Positions 24,273-33,277 are shown, counted from the stretch's first letter. The stretch is 64,000 nt of DNA from Streptomyces griseus subsp. griseus (GCF_000720255.1 NZ_JOJE01000010.1:109859-173858); one strand, 5' to 3'. The notes: generated by a model not told the origin, from the sequence alone. Translations and numbers: made by a program.

Positions 24273-25691
24273 GTGACACAGATACTGCACAACAAAGAGG
24301 AAAGACCGGCCCTCCCCGCCCGCACTCGCTGGGCGATCCTCGCCGTCGTCCTCGCCGCCGACGTCCTCGACCTGCTCGACGCCACGATCACCAACATCGC
24401 GGCCCCGACCATCACCGCCGACCTCGGTGGCGGCCCCGCCCTCGTCCAGTGGCTCGGCGCCGGCTATGCCCTCGCGCTCGGCGTACTGCTGGTGCCCGGC
24501 GGGCGGCTCGGCGACAAGTACGGGCGCCGGCGCCTGTTCCTGACCGGACTCGCCGGGTTCGTCGTCGCCTCCCTGGCCTGCGGCCTCGCCCGGAGCCCGG
24601 AGCAACTCGTCGTCGCCCGGCTCGCCCAGGGCGCCTTCGGGGCCCTGGTCATCCCGCAGGGCTTCGGCATCCTCGCCACCACCTGGCCCCGCGACCAGAT
24701 CGGCAAGGCGTTCAGTCTCTTCGGACCGGTCATGGGCCTGTCCGCCATCGGCGGCCCGATCCTCGCCGGCTTCCTCGTCGACGCCGACCTCGGCGGCCTC
24801 GGCTGGCGCCCCATGTTCCTGATCAACCTGCTCCTCGGCGGCGCCGCCATACTCGCCGCGCTGCGCCTGCTCCCCCGCGACACGGGAACACCCGGCACCG
24901 TCATCGACGGACCCGGCTCCGCGTTGCTCGGCGGCGCCATGCTCGGCCTGCTCGGCGGCCTCATCGACGGCTCCGCGCAGGGCTGGACCGCCCGCCCGCT
25001 CACCCTGCTCCTGCTGGGCCTCGCCCTGTTCGCCGGGTTCTGGCACCGCCAGCGCACCGCCACCGACCCCCTCATCCGGCCGACCCTGCTGCGCAACCGC
25101 GGCTTCACCTCCGGCCTGCTGCTCGGCATCGTCTCCTTCGCCGCGGTCGCCGGGCTCCTCTACGCCGTCTCCCTCTACCTCCAGCGCGGCCTCGGCCGCG
25201 GCCCCGCGGGCACCGCGCTCGGCCTGATCCCGCTGTCCGCCGGCATCGTCGTCGCCTCGATCGCCTGCTACCGGCTCATCCACACCTACGGCCGCCGACT
25301 CGTCCTCGCCGGACTGCTGATCATCCTGGCCGGATGCGCCGGCCTGTTCGCCATGAGCTCCGCGGACCTGACGAGCGGCTGGGCCCTGGCGCCTTCCCTG
25401 CTCGTCATCGGCCTCGGCATGGGCACCTGCTTCGGCACGGTCTACGACGTCACCATCGGGGACATCACCCCCGAGGAGGCGGGCAGCGCGAGCGGCTCCC
25501 TCAACGCCGTCCAGCAACTCGCCAACGCGATGGGCGCGGCCGCCGTGACGACCGTCTACTTCAAGGCCACGGCCGGCGGCGAGTCCCACGCCATGAACGT
25601 GAGCCTCACCGTGGTCGCGGCGGCCGTCGCCCTGTGCCTGCCCCTCGTACGACTGCTGCCGCGCAAGGCGCCGGAGGAACAACACCACTGA
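24273..25691 (+). CDS. MFS efflux transporter, DHA2/EmrB type
   Basis: 472 residues, GTG start. About 14 hydrophobic helices are evident. The family signatures are LDATITNIAAPTI in helix 1, GGRLGDKYGRRR in the loop between helices 2 and 3, and ARLAQGAFGALVIPQGFGIL in helix 4-5. It is a proton-driven drug or metabolite exporter of the 14-helix family. It is divergent from the flavin monooxygenase pair across a 111-base region with an operator, and may export what that pair modifies or share its regulator. Specificity is unknown. Confidence 0.9.
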   Translation: MTQILHNKEERPALPARTRWAILAVVLAADVLDLLDATITNIAAPTITADLGGGPALVQWLGAGYALALGVLLVPGGRLGDKYGRRRLFLTGLAGFVVASLACGLARSPEQLVVARLAQGAFGALVIPQGFGILATTWPRDQIGKAFSLFGPVMGLSAIGGPILAGFLVDADLGGLGWRPMFLINLLLGGAAILAALRLLPRDTGTPGTVIDGPGSALLGGAMLGLLGGLIDGSAQGWTARPLTLLLLGLALFAGFWHRQRTATDPLIRPTLLRNRGFTSGLLLGIVSFAAVAGLLYAVSLYLQRGLGRGPAGTALGLIPLSAGIVVASIACYRLIHTYGRRLVLAGLLIILAGCAGLFAMSSADLTSGWALAPSLLVIGLGMGTCFGTVYDVTIGDITPEEAGSASGSLNAVQQLANAMGAAAVTTVYFKATAGGESHAMNVSLTVVAAAVALCLPLVRLLPRKAPEEQHH

Positions 25692-25695
25692 CCTG

Positions 25696-26586
25696 TCAGG
25701 GAACCAGCACCAGCCGCCCCCGCACCCCGCCCTCGCCCAGCCGGGCGTGTGCCTTCGCCGCCTCCTGCAGGGCGTACGTCTCGGCCACCCGCAAGGTCAG
25801 GACACCCGCGTCGACCAGCCGGACCAGCTCCGCCAGGCGCGCCCCGTCGGCGCTCACCTCCACCGCGCCGGTGCGCACCCCGCGCTCGGCGGCGGGCTGG
25901 GCCTGCGGGATGACACCGACGTAGGCACCGCCGTCCCGCACCCGGGCCAGGGCCCGCTCGCCGAGGACCGCCGCGTCCAGCACGGCGTCGAAGCCGCCCG
26001 ATTCGACGTCCCCGGCGATGAAGCGGGCGGCCCCCAGCGACCGTACGAGCTCCTCGTCGTCCTCCCGGGCCAGCGCGGTCACCGCGATCCCGCGGTGGGC
26101 GGCGAGCTGGACGGCGAACCCGCCGACCGCGCCCGCCGCACCCGTCACCAGCAGCGACCCGCCCGGCGCCGGATCCAGCAGGTCCAGGGCCTGCATGGCG
26201 GTCAGGGCGTTCAGCGGGAGGGTCGCCGCGTGCACCGCGTCGGCCGTCGCCGGCGCTGTGGCCACCGCGTCCGTGTCCACCACGACGTACTCGGCGTGCG
26301 TGCCGAGCGGCTTCACCATGCCGTAGTCCAGCGCCACCACCTCGTCGCCGACGCTCCAGGCGGTGGCCACCCCGGTCGCGTCCACCGTCCCGGCGACGTC
26401 CCAGCCGAGACCGATTTGCTTGCCCGCGCCCCCGAACACACCCTCCCGCACCCCCGCGTCCACCGGGTTCAGCGCGGCCGCCGCGACCTTGATCCGCACC
26501 TGCCGCGCGCCCGGCTCCGGCACCTCGACGTCCACGACCTCGACGGCCTCGGGTCCGCCGAACGACGTCACCACTGCTGCACGCAT
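25696..26586 (-). CDS. NADP-dependent quinone oxidoreductase-like protein (zinc-free MDR family)
   Basis: 296 residues. The N-terminal GroES-like half contains FGGPEAVEVVDV and GWDVAGTVDATG. The nucleotide-binding half has LLVTGAAGAVGGFAVQLA, the AxxGxxG motif typical of NADPH-using quinone reductases. No zinc-ligand cysteines are present. It probably reduces quinones or enones. It is divergent from the HxlR regulator gene, with a palindrome between, a common arrangement where the regulator senses electrophiles and controls the reductase. The stop is four bases from that of the MFS gene (convergent). Confidence 0.88.
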   Translation of the reverse strand: MRAAVVTSFGGPEAVEVVDVEVPEPGARQVRIKVAAAALNPVDAGVREGVFGGAGKQIGLGWDVAGTVDATGVATAWSVGDEVVALDYGMVKPLGTHAEYVVVDTDAVATAPATADAVHAATLPLNALTAMQALDLLDPAPGGSLLVTGAAGAVGGFAVQLAAHRGIAVTALAREDDEELVRSLGAARFIAGDVESGGFDAVLDAAVLGERALARVRDGGAYVGVIPQAQPAAERGVRTGAVEVSADGARLAELVRLVDAGVLTLRVAETYALQEAAKAHARLGEGGVRGRLVLVP

Positions 26587-26663
26587 GCCAACTCTCCCTG
26601 GTCATCGGGCACTTGCGGGCTCCTGTCGCCCGGCCTCGCCCTGTGCCGCAACCCTAGGAAGAG

Positions 26664-26684
26664 CTACTATCCATCGGGAAGTAG
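26664..26684. promoter_or_regulatory. Probable HxlR operator
   Basis: CTACT (26664-26668) and AGTAG (26680-26684) form inverted arms around a 11-base centre in the divergent gap between the oxidoreductase and the HxlR gene. TACT-n-AGTA spacing like this is typical for HxlR-family sites. Confidence 0.55.
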
Positions 26685-26720
26685 TTACCCGAAGGTGCCT
26701 ACCTCACCCGGAGGAGAGCC

Positions 26721-27137
26721 ATGGCGACCATGACAGCGGCCCAGCGGCGCGAACAGGCGCGCGCCGAGTACGACGCCTTCATCCGGGGCTGCCCCACCAA
26801 CCAGCTCCTCGGCCGCCTCAGCGACAAGTGGGTCAGCCTGGTCGTCGCGGCCCTCTCCCACGGCGGCCCCCTGCGCTACAGCGACCTCGGCCGCAAGATC
26901 GCCGGCGTCAGCCCGAAGATGCTGACCCAGACCCTGCGCAGCCTGGAACGCGACGGCATCCTCGTCCGCACGGTCACGCCCTCCGTCCCGGTACGCGTCG
27001 ACTACGCGCTCACCCCGCTGGGCCGCAGCCTCGCCCTTCTGCTGACCGCCGTGAAGGACTGGGCGGAGACCCACATCGACGAGGTGCACGCGGCACGGGA
27101 GCGGTACGACGGCGAGAACGGCGCGCAGCACGACTGA
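26721..27137 (+). CDS. HxlR-family transcriptional regulator
   Basis: 138 residues. The ATG follows GGAGGAGAGCC. It has the conserved cysteine-proline at the domain start (GCPTNQLLGRLSDKWV) and the winged helix-turn-helix (LRYSDLGRKIAGVSPKMLTQTLRSLE, then DGILVRTV as the wing). In relatives such as YodB, HypR and QorR the N-terminal cysteine reacts with quinones or disulfides and relieves repression. Divergent orientation from a quinone oxidoreductase gene and the palindrome between them fit a QorR-like repressor. Direct target and sensing are inferred. Confidence 0.88.
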   Translation: MATMTAAQRREQARAEYDAFIRGCPTNQLLGRLSDKWVSLVVAALSHGGPLRYSDLGRKIAGVSPKMLTQTLRSLERDGILVRTVTPSVPVRVDYALTPLGRSLALLLTAVKDWAETHIDEVHAARERYDGENGAQHD

Positions 27138-27321
27138 ACGGCCGGCGGACCGCCTCGGTGAAAAGAGGTGCGCCCGACCACCTCGTCAGGCGGGCCGGCC
27201 GGCGGACCGCGGTGCGCTCCCGTACGACGAGCCGGTGGGGCGCGCGGATCGACGGTGCCTCGTCGGTGCCGGTGAGCGGGCCCCAGGCCCCGCGTCTGCG
27301 GCGCGATCCGAACAACAGGCC

Positions 27322-27795
27322 CTAGACCCGTCCCTCCCGCAACCGGGTGACCTGGGCCGCGCTGAACTCCGTCGTACGCCTCATGTGGTCGATCAGCAGG
27401 GTCAGTTCGGAGTCGTCGAGGTCGTCGAAGAGCGCCACCCAGCCGCCGCCGAGCCGGTCCCACATCCGCCCGAACTCGACGATCTTCTCCGGCACCGTCG
27501 CCACGAGCACCCGCCGCCGGTCGCCGGCGTCCCGTTCCCGGACCACGTACCCGGCCCGCTCCAGCCGGTCCACCAACCGCGTCGCCGACCCGGTCGTCAG
27601 CCCCGTCAGCTCGGCCACCCGGCCCGTCGTCACCGGCTCACGCTCCAGCGTCAGCAGATTCAGGCACTGCAGATCCGTGGGGTGCAGGCCCAGATGATCG
27701 GCGACGGCCTGGTTGAAGAGGGCGTACGAGGCCATGTAGCGGCGCGAGACGCTGGACAACTCATCCAACAGCCGCGACCGCGCGTTCCCGGACAT
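27322..27795 (-). CDS. MarR-family transcriptional regulator
   Basis: 157 residues from the ATG complement at 27795, which is preceded by AAGGGG; the GTG three codons upstream is less likely. It shows the MarR winged helix: LHPTDLQCLNLL, TTGRVAELTGLTTGSATRLVDRLERAGYVVRERDAGDRRRVLVA. The DxRxxR wing is intact. It is divergent from the small YnfA-like membrane protein, with a perfect palindrome in between that could serve as operator for both. Confidence 0.88.
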   Translation of the reverse strand: MSGNARSRLLDELSSVSRRYMASYALFNQAVADHLGLHPTDLQCLNLLTLEREPVTTGRVAELTGLTTGSATRLVDRLERAGYVVRERDAGDRRRVLVATVPEKIVEFGRMWDRLGGGWVALFDDLDDSELTLLIDHMRRTTEFSAAQVTRLREGRV

Positions 27796-27811
27796 GGCGT
27801 GCACCCCTTAG

Positions 27812-27826
27812 TTCGCGCCGTGCGAA
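27812..27826. promoter_or_regulatory. Probable MarR operator
   Basis: A perfect inverted repeat TTCGC-N5-GCGAA starts 17 bases upstream of the MarR ATG, in the divergent gap shared with the YnfA-like gene. This is a position suited to autorepression. Confidence 0.5.
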
Positions 27827-27920
27827 GCGATCGTAGTCGGAATTGAGAGGGAGGCTGTGTCACCAGGCGTACGAGTCCCCCGTGGGGCCACCGCGGGGAA
27901 CGCCGTGCGAGGCTGCACGC

Positions 27921-28256
27921 ATGCTCGTCGTCCGCTCCGCCGCCCTGTTCGTCCTCGCCGCCCTCTTCGAGATCGGCGGCGCCTGGCTGGTCTGGCAGGG
28001 CGTGCGCGAGCAGCGCGGCTGGCTGTGGTTGACGGGCGGTGTCCTCGCGCTCGGCGCCTACGGCTTCGTCGCCACCTTCCAGCCGGACGCCCACTTCGGC
28101 CGCATCCTCGCCGCGTACGGCGGCATCTTCGTCGCCGGCTCGCTCCTGTGGGGCGCGGTCGCCGACGGCTACCGCCCCGACCGCTGGGACATCGCAGGCG
28201 CGCTGATCTGCCTCGCGGGCATGGCCGTGATCATGTGGGCACCGCGAGGCGACTGA
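27921..28256 (+). CDS. YnfA/UPF0060 family small membrane protein
   Basis: 111 residues from the ATG at 27921; upstream in-frame codons read through the promoter region and are excluded. Four hydrophobic helices include [24 protein letters not shown] and [19 protein letters not shown], followed by the family-typical [31 protein letters not shown]0060 proteins resemble small multidrug resistance transporters; their substrate is unproven. It is divergent from marR and probably under its control. Confidence 0.88.
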   Translation: MLVVRSAALFVLAALFEIGGAWLVWQGVREQRGWLWLTGGVLALGAYGFVATFQPDAHFGRILAAYGGIFVAGSLLWGAVADGYRPDRWDIAGALICLAGMAVIMWAPRGD

Positions 28257-28265
28257 GCGCCGGTC

Positions 28266-28700
28266 TCAGATCAGCTCCTCCGGCAGCAGCCCGAGCTGCG
28301 ACAGGAAATCCATCTGGTCGAAGTACAGCCGGTAACTGACGATCCGGCCGTCCCGCACCTTCGCGAAGTCGACCCCGCGGATCCGGATCTCCTTCTGGGT
28401 GGCGGGCAGTGTCTCCCCCGACGGCAGCGGGATCGGCCCCGTGTTCCTGCCGTGGAAGAAGCCCTCGTCGATGGCGGTGTCGCCGACCTCGTACGAGTAC
28501 ACCGACTCGTAGCGGGCCTCGGTGAGCATCTCGGTCATCTGCCGCCAGTAGTCCGCGATGTTCTCGCGCCCGTGCAGCTCCCCGCCGTCCGGGGTCACGG
28601 CGACCGCGTCCGGCGCGTACAACTCGGCGATGAGCTTCGCGTCCGCCTTCGTCGTGAGCGCCTCGGTGAGCCGGTCCATGACGTCACGCGCTTCACTCAT
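28266..28700 (-). CDS. SnoaL/NTF2-like protein (ketosteroid isomerase-like)
   Basis: 144 residues with a very good ribosome site (GGAGGTGG) before the ATG. The pattern is a cone-shaped SnoaL-like fold: VMDRLTEALTTKADAKLIAELYAPDAV, GGELHGRENIADYWRQM, then the beta strands and DGRIVSYRLYFDQMDFLSQLGL. Such proteins are small cyclases, isomerases or simple ligand binders. Nothing in the sequence shows which. It is convergent with the YnfA-like gene and divergent from the SDR gene. Confidence 0.8.
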   Translation of the reverse strand: MSEARDVMDRLTEALTTKADAKLIAELYAPDAVAVTPDGGELHGRENIADYWRQMTEMLTEARYESVYSYEVGDTAIDEGFFHGRNTGPIPLPSGETLPATQKEIRIRGVDFAKVRDGRIVSYRLYFDQMDFLSQLGLLPEELI

Positions 28701-28899
28701 GATCCACCTCCGTACTCAGGGGATCACCCACCTCGATTTTCTCACGCGACCCGGCCCCCGGCGGGTCCGCGGCAGCCGCCGCGGACATCCCGTTCCACGC
28801 CCCGGACACCGAGCCGTACGCCTGTCCCCGCCACCTATCCTGTGCGGCGGAAGCCGACCGTACGAACGCCCGACCGCCGACGACCCGAGGAGCACCCCC

Positions 28900-29676
28900 A
28901 TGGCCACCGCCGCACCGTCCGCCGCCTCCCGCATTGCCGTCGTCACCGGTGCGAGCAGCGGAATCGGCGCCGCCACCGCCCGGCAGCTCGCCGCGGCCGG
29001 CTACCGCGTGGTCCTGACCGCGCGCCGCAAGGACCGCATCGAGCAGCTCGCCGAGGAGATCACCGCGGCCGGCGGCTCGGCGACGGCGTACCAGCTGGAC
29101 GTCACCGACCGCGCGGCCGTCGACGAGTTCGCCACCGCCTTCAAGACGATCGGCGTGCTCGTCAACAACGCGGGCGGCGCGCTGGGCGCCGACACCGTCG
29201 CGACCGGTGACCCGGCCGACTGGCGCACGATGTACGAGACCAATGTCATCGGCACCCTGAATCTCACCCAGGCCCTCCTGCCCAAGCTGGACGCGAGCGG
29301 CGACGGCACCGTCGTCGTGGTCTCCTCCACCGCCGGCCACGGCACGTACGAGGGCGGCGCGGGCTACGTCGCCGCCAAGCACGGCGCCCACGTCCTCGCC
29401 GAGACCCTGCGCCTGGAGATCGTCGGCCGGCCGGTCCGGGTCATCGAGATCGCCCCCGGCATGGTCAAGACCGACGAGTTCGCGCTGACCCGCTTCGGCG
29501 GCGATCAGGAGAAGGCGCGGAAGGTCTACGAGGGCGTGGCCGAGCCGCTCACGGCGGACGACGTGGCGGACACGATCACCTGGGCGGTGACCCGCCCCAG
29601 CCACGTCAACGTCGACCTGCTCGTCCTGCGCCCGCGCGCCCAGGCGTCCAACACGAAGGTGCACAGGGAACGGTGA
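28900..29676 (+). CDS. Short-chain dehydrogenase/reductase
   Basis: 258 residues. The ATG at 28900 follows GAGGAG; the longer open frame upstream is not coding. It has the classical SDR cofactor motif TGASSGIG (16-23), the NNAG motif, a catalytic serine in VVSSTAGHG and YVAAK as the YxxxK. The basic residues after the second strand (TARRKDR) favour NADP(H). The closest general type is the serine/3-hydroxy acid dehydrogenase YdfG-like group, but the substrate is not certain. Confidence 0.9.
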   Translation: MATAAPSAASRIAVVTGASSGIGAATARQLAAAGYRVVLTARRKDRIEQLAEEITAAGGSATAYQLDVTDRAAVDEFATAFKTIGVLVNNAGGALGADTVATGDPADWRTMYETNVIGTLNLTQALLPKLDASGDGTVVVVSSTAGHGTYEGGAGYVAAKHGAHVLAETLRLEIVGRPVRVIEIAPGMVKTDEFALTRFGGDQEKARKVYEGVAEPLTADDVADTITWAVTRPSHVNVDLLVLRPRAQASNTKVHRER

Positions 29677-29718
29677 GCCGCGGCCAGAACTCCCGGTGAT
29701 CTCCTAGGGTCGGGGAAC

Positions 29719-30978
29719 GTGGACAGACACATATCCTTCGAGTCGCTGCACAACTTCCGCGACCTGGGCGGCTACCGCACCGCCGACGGCCGGCACCGCG
29801 TCCGCCCGGGCCGTCTGTTCCGCGCGGACTCCCTGGGCAAGCTGAACCCCGGCACGCCGGACTGGGACCGCTTCCTCTCCCTGGGCATCCGCACGGTGCT
29901 GGACCTGCGCCACCCCTGGGAGGCCGACCGGCGCGGCCGCGTACCGGCGGACGACTCCTTCGCGTACCACAACCTGAGCATCGAGCACCGCCCCTACGAC
30001 CAGGCGGCCCAGACTCCCGACGTCGCCCCGGGCCCCTACCTCGCCGAGCGCTACCTGGAGGTCGCCGAGGACGGCACGAAGGAGATCCGGGCGGCCCTGG
30101 AACGCGTGGCGGGGACGAACGACCCCCTCGTCTTCCACTGCGCCTCCGGCAAGGACCTCACGGGCCAGCTGGCGGCCCTGATCCTGGGCCTCCTGGACGT
30201 CCCGGAACACACGATCATCGAGGACTTCTCCCTCACGGAACTGGCCACCCCGGCCCTGCTGGCGGACTGGCGCACCCGCAACGGGGGCCGCAGTCCCGCG
30301 TGGCCGGGCTTCGCCCGCGCCCCCGAGAGCGTGATGCGCCTGTACCTGCAGTCCTTCAGAGCCCACTACGGCTCCATGGAGGCCTACGTCTCCCAGGCCC
30401 TCGGCCTCGACGCGCAGGCCCTGACCGACACGCTCCGGGCGAACCTCCTGGAACCGCTCCCCACCACCTGGCCCGAGCCGGCGTTCCGCAGGGCGACCCC
30501 CGCCGACGCCCCCGCCCTGGTCCGCCTCCGCGACACAGCGGCCCTCTGGCAACTGGCCCGGGGCATCGCGCAGTGGCTGCCCGGCGAGAAGACGGAGGCC
30601 CACTTCCGCCAGGTCATGCGGGACGGCGAGGTCTGGCTGGCGTACGCCGGAGACCACCTGGCCGGCGGCTGGGAACTCTGGTGGACCGACCCCGCCGCCT
30701 GGGGCCCCCGCCCGCCCGACGCGGGCTACATCCACCGCCTGATGACCGTCCCGCACACGGCCCCACCGGGCACGGGCCGCGTGCTGCTGGCCGAGGCGGA
30801 ATCCCGCATCACCGCCGAGGGCCGCCCCTACGCCCGCCTCGACTGCCTTTCCACCAACCCCCGCCTGCGCAGGTACTACGAGTCGGCGGGCTACACGGTC
30901 GTCGGCGAACAGCCCGCGAAGGACGGCGGCACGGGGAGCCCGTACGGGGTGACACTGCTGGAGAAGCGGCTCGCGTGA
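29719..30978 (+). CDS. Fusion of a tyrosine-phosphatase-like domain and a GNAT acetyltransferase domain
   Basis: 419 residues, GTG start. Residues 1-240 form a PTP/DSP-type domain of the bacterial lipid/protein tyrosine phosphatase group (NFRDLGGYRTADG, RLFRADSL, TVLDLRHPWEAD). The P-loop reads HCASGKDLTG (H140, C141): the invariant arginine of CX5R is replaced by leucine at 147 (codon CTC, 30157-30159). Residues from about 253 are a GNAT domain (AFRRATPADAPALVRLRD, GTGRVLLAEAESR, LDCLSTNPRLRRYYESAGY). The phosphatase half should be inactive but might still bind phospho-ligands; the acetyltransferase looks intact. Confidence 0.85.
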   Translation: MDRHISFESLHNFRDLGGYRTADGRHRVRPGRLFRADSLGKLNPGTPDWDRFLSLGIRTVLDLRHPWEADRRGRVPADDSFAYHNLSIEHRPYDQAAQTPDVAPGPYLAERYLEVAEDGTKEIRAALERVAGTNDPLVFHCASGKDLTGQLAALILGLLDVPEHTIIEDFSLTELATPALLADWRTRNGGRSPAWPGFARAPESVMRLYLQSFRAHYGSMEAYVSQALGLDAQALTDTLRANLLEPLPTTWPEPAFRRATPADAPALVRLRDTAALWQLARGIAQWLPGEKTEAHFRQVMRDGEVWLAYAGDHLAGGWELWWTDPAAWGPRPPDAGYIHRLMTVPHTAPPGTGRVLLAEAESRITAEGRPYARLDCLSTNPRLRRYYESAGYTVVGEQPAKDGGTGSPYGVTLLEKRLA

Positions 30979-31020
30979 CGCGGCGGGGATGCCGGGCTCG
31001 CGCTCGACCCCGCGCGAGCA

Positions 31021-32214
31021 TCAGCCCTTCACACAGACGAACTGCTTCAGCTTCGCCACGACCTCGACAAGGTCCCGCTGCTGATCCATGACCTGCTCGA
31101 TCGGCTTGTAGGCGCCCGGGATCTCGTCCACGACGCCGGAGTCCTTGCGGCACTCCACGCCCCGCGTCTGCTCCTCCAGGTCCTTCGTCGAGAAGCGACG
31201 CTTGGCCGCGTTGCGGCTCATGCGCCGACCCGCCCCGTGCGACGCCGAGTTGAAGGCCTTCTCGTTGCCGAGGCCCTTCACGATGTACGAACCCGTGCCC
31301 ATCGAGCCGGGGATGATCCCGTAGTCACCGGAGCCGGCCCTGATCGCTCCCTTGCGGGTGACGAGCAGGTCCATGCCGTCGTAGCGCTCCTCGGCGACGT
31401 AGTTGTGGTGTGCGCTGATCTCCGGCTCGAAGACCGGCTTGGCCTTCTTGAACTCCTTGCGGACCACGTCCTTCAGGAGCGCCATCATGATCGACCGGTT
31501 GTACTTCGCGTACTCCTGCGCCCAGAACAGGTCGTTGCGGTACGCCGCCATCTGCGGGGTGTCCGCGACGAAGACCGCGAGGTCACGGTCGATCAGACCC
31601 TGGTTGTGCGGCAGCTTCTGGGCCACGCCGATGTGGAACTCGGCCAGCTCCTTGCCGATGTTCCGGGAACCGGAGTGGAGCATCAGCCAGACGGCACCGG
31701 TCGTATCCGTGCACAGCTCTACAAAGTGATTCCCGGATCCGAGAGTTCCCATCTGCTTCGTGGCGCGCTCCTGACGGAATTTGACCGCATCGGCGATCCC
31801 GTCGAACCGCCCCCAGAAGTCGTCCCACCCGCCGGTCGCGAAACCGTGCAGGCCCCCCGGGTCCACGGCACTGTCGTGCATCCCCCGCCCCACCGGAATG
31901 ACCTGCTCGATCTTCGACCGCAGCCGGGAGAGGTCCCCCGGCAGGTCGTTCGCCGTGAGGGACGTCTTCACCGCCGACATCCCGCAGCCGATGTCGACAC
32001 CCACCGCGGCCGGGCACACCGCCCCCCGCATCGCGATGACGGAGCCCACGGTCGCACCCTTGCCGTAGTGGACGTCCGGCATGACCGCGAGGCCCTTGAT
32101 CCACGGCAGGGTCGCGACGTTGCGCAGTTGCTGGAGGGCGCCCTCCTCGACCGTCGCGGGGTCGGCCCACATTCGTATCGGGACCTTCGCGCCCGGCATT
32201 TCCACGTACGACAT
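31021..32214 (-). CDS. rtcB: RNA-splicing ligase RtcB
   Basis: 397 residues from the ATG complement at 32214 (GAGGACGAT before it). RtcB joins RNA ends bearing 3'-phosphate or 2',3'-cyclic phosphate to 5'-OH using GTP and manganese. Signature segments are VMPDVHYGKGATVG, GVDIGCGM (D74, C77), GTLGSGNHF, MLHSGSRNIG, and ASHGAGRRMSR near the C-terminus, which carries the guanylylated histidine. The length matches E. coli RtcB. No rtcA, archease or RtcR gene is nearby, so repair partners are not encoded here. It is divergent from the DUF3558 lipoprotein gene. Confidence 0.93.
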   Translation of the reverse strand: MSYVEMPGAKVPIRMWADPATVEEGALQQLRNVATLPWIKGLAVMPDVHYGKGATVGSVIAMRGAVCPAAVGVDIGCGMSAVKTSLTANDLPGDLSRLRSKIEQVIPVGRGMHDSAVDPGGLHGFATGGWDDFWGRFDGIADAVKFRQERATKQMGTLGSGNHFVELCTDTTGAVWLMLHSGSRNIGKELAEFHIGVAQKLPHNQGLIDRDLAVFVADTPQMAAYRNDLFWAQEYAKYNRSIMMALLKDVVRKEFKKAKPVFEPEISAHHNYVAEERYDGMDLLVTRKGAIRAGSGDYGIIPGSMGTGSYIVKGLGNEKAFNSASHGAGRRMSRNAAKRRFSTKDLEEQTRGVECRKDSGVVDEIPGAYKPIEQVMDQQRDLVEVVAKLKQFVCVKG

Positions 32215-32431
32215 ATCGTCCTCATTCCCCCGGAACCAAAACAGAAGTCTCAAGTCGCAAAACCGGCGCCAAGGTCGGTGAAAGGGGACAGCGGACCGGC
32301 GTCCACGGCTCTGCGTGCGATAGACATTGTCTCCAGGGGTAGCCCTCGCGCGGCAAGCGATTAACCAGCGGGGACCCCCGACACATACACGGCAGACCAA
32401 GGCCGGACACACCGTCGAGAGGAGCCTGACC

Positions 32432-33277
32432 GTGCAGCGGAAGGCGTACGTACCCGGCGTGGCCGCGCTCCTCGCGGCACTCCTCGCCGGCTGCACGGGC
32501 GGCTCGGACGACGGCGGCACGACGGACGACTCCAACCCCGGCGACACCAGCACGGCGACGGCGGCGCCCCAGCCCGGCAAGTACGCCTCGCTCCCCGAGC
32601 CGTGCGGCGCGGTCAGCCACAGCACGCTCGACTCACTGCTGCCCGGCATCAAGCAGATCACCGACCCCGACCAGCGCGAGAACGCCTACGCGGGCGAGGC
32701 GACGCAGACGTTCAACACGGACCGCAAGGTCGGCTGCCGCTGGAAGGTGCCGGCCACCAGCGCCACCGACCATCTGCTCGTCGACTTCGAGCGGGTGGTG
32801 TCGTACGACAACGCGGTCAGCGACGACAGCCAGGCGGAGCAGCTCTTCTCGAAGAAGGAGGTCGCGGCCGACCTCCCGGAGCCGACCGCCACCGAGTCCG
32901 CCGCCGACGACGCGGCGAGCCCCTCCGCCGCCCCGAGCAACGCCTCGCCGTCCGCCTCTCCTTCTTCCGCTTCCCCTCCCTCCTCGTCTCCCTCCTCCCC
33001 GGCCTCCTCCCCGTCCTCCACCGCCACCTCGACCGATCTCCAGCCCCGCGTCCTCACTGATCTCGGTGACGAGGCGTTCCTCGACGACGAGCTCAGCAGC
33101 TCGGGTTCGACCGCCAAGCAGCGCACGGTGACTGTGGCGTTCCGCACGTCGAATGTGATCGTGACGATCGAGTACATGGAGCAGCCGACGACCGTGGGCG
33201 TCGTCCCGGACAGTGAGGAAATGCAGGACAGGGCGCAGAAACTGGCCGCCCAGCTGGCGGAGTCCCTGGCGGGCTGA
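32432..33277 (+). CDS. DUF3558 family lipoprotein
   Basis: 281 residues from a GTG preceded by GAGAGGAG. A signal peptide ends in a lipobox (LLAGC). The DUF3558 pattern follows (LPEPCGAVSHSTLDSLLPG, then VGCRWKVP), with the two cysteines that define the family. A Ser/Pro/Ala low-complexity insert of about 60 residues (around 165-225) interrupts the domain before the closing strands. It is a cell-surface lipoprotein of unknown function. A paralogue follows downstream in the same orientation. Confidence 0.85.
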   Translation: MQRKAYVPGVAALLAALLAGCTGGSDDGGTTDDSNPGDTSTATAAPQPGKYASLPEPCGAVSHSTLDSLLPGIKQITDPDQRENAYAGEATQTFNTDRKVGCRWKVPATSATDHLLVDFERVVSYDNAVSDDSQAEQLFSKKEVAADLPEPTATESAADDAASPSAAPSNASPSASPSSASPPSSSPSSPASSPSSTATSTDLQPRVLTDLGDEAFLDDELSSSGSTAKQRTVTVAFRTSNVIVTIEYMEQPTTVGVVPDSEEMQDRAQKLAAQLAESLAG

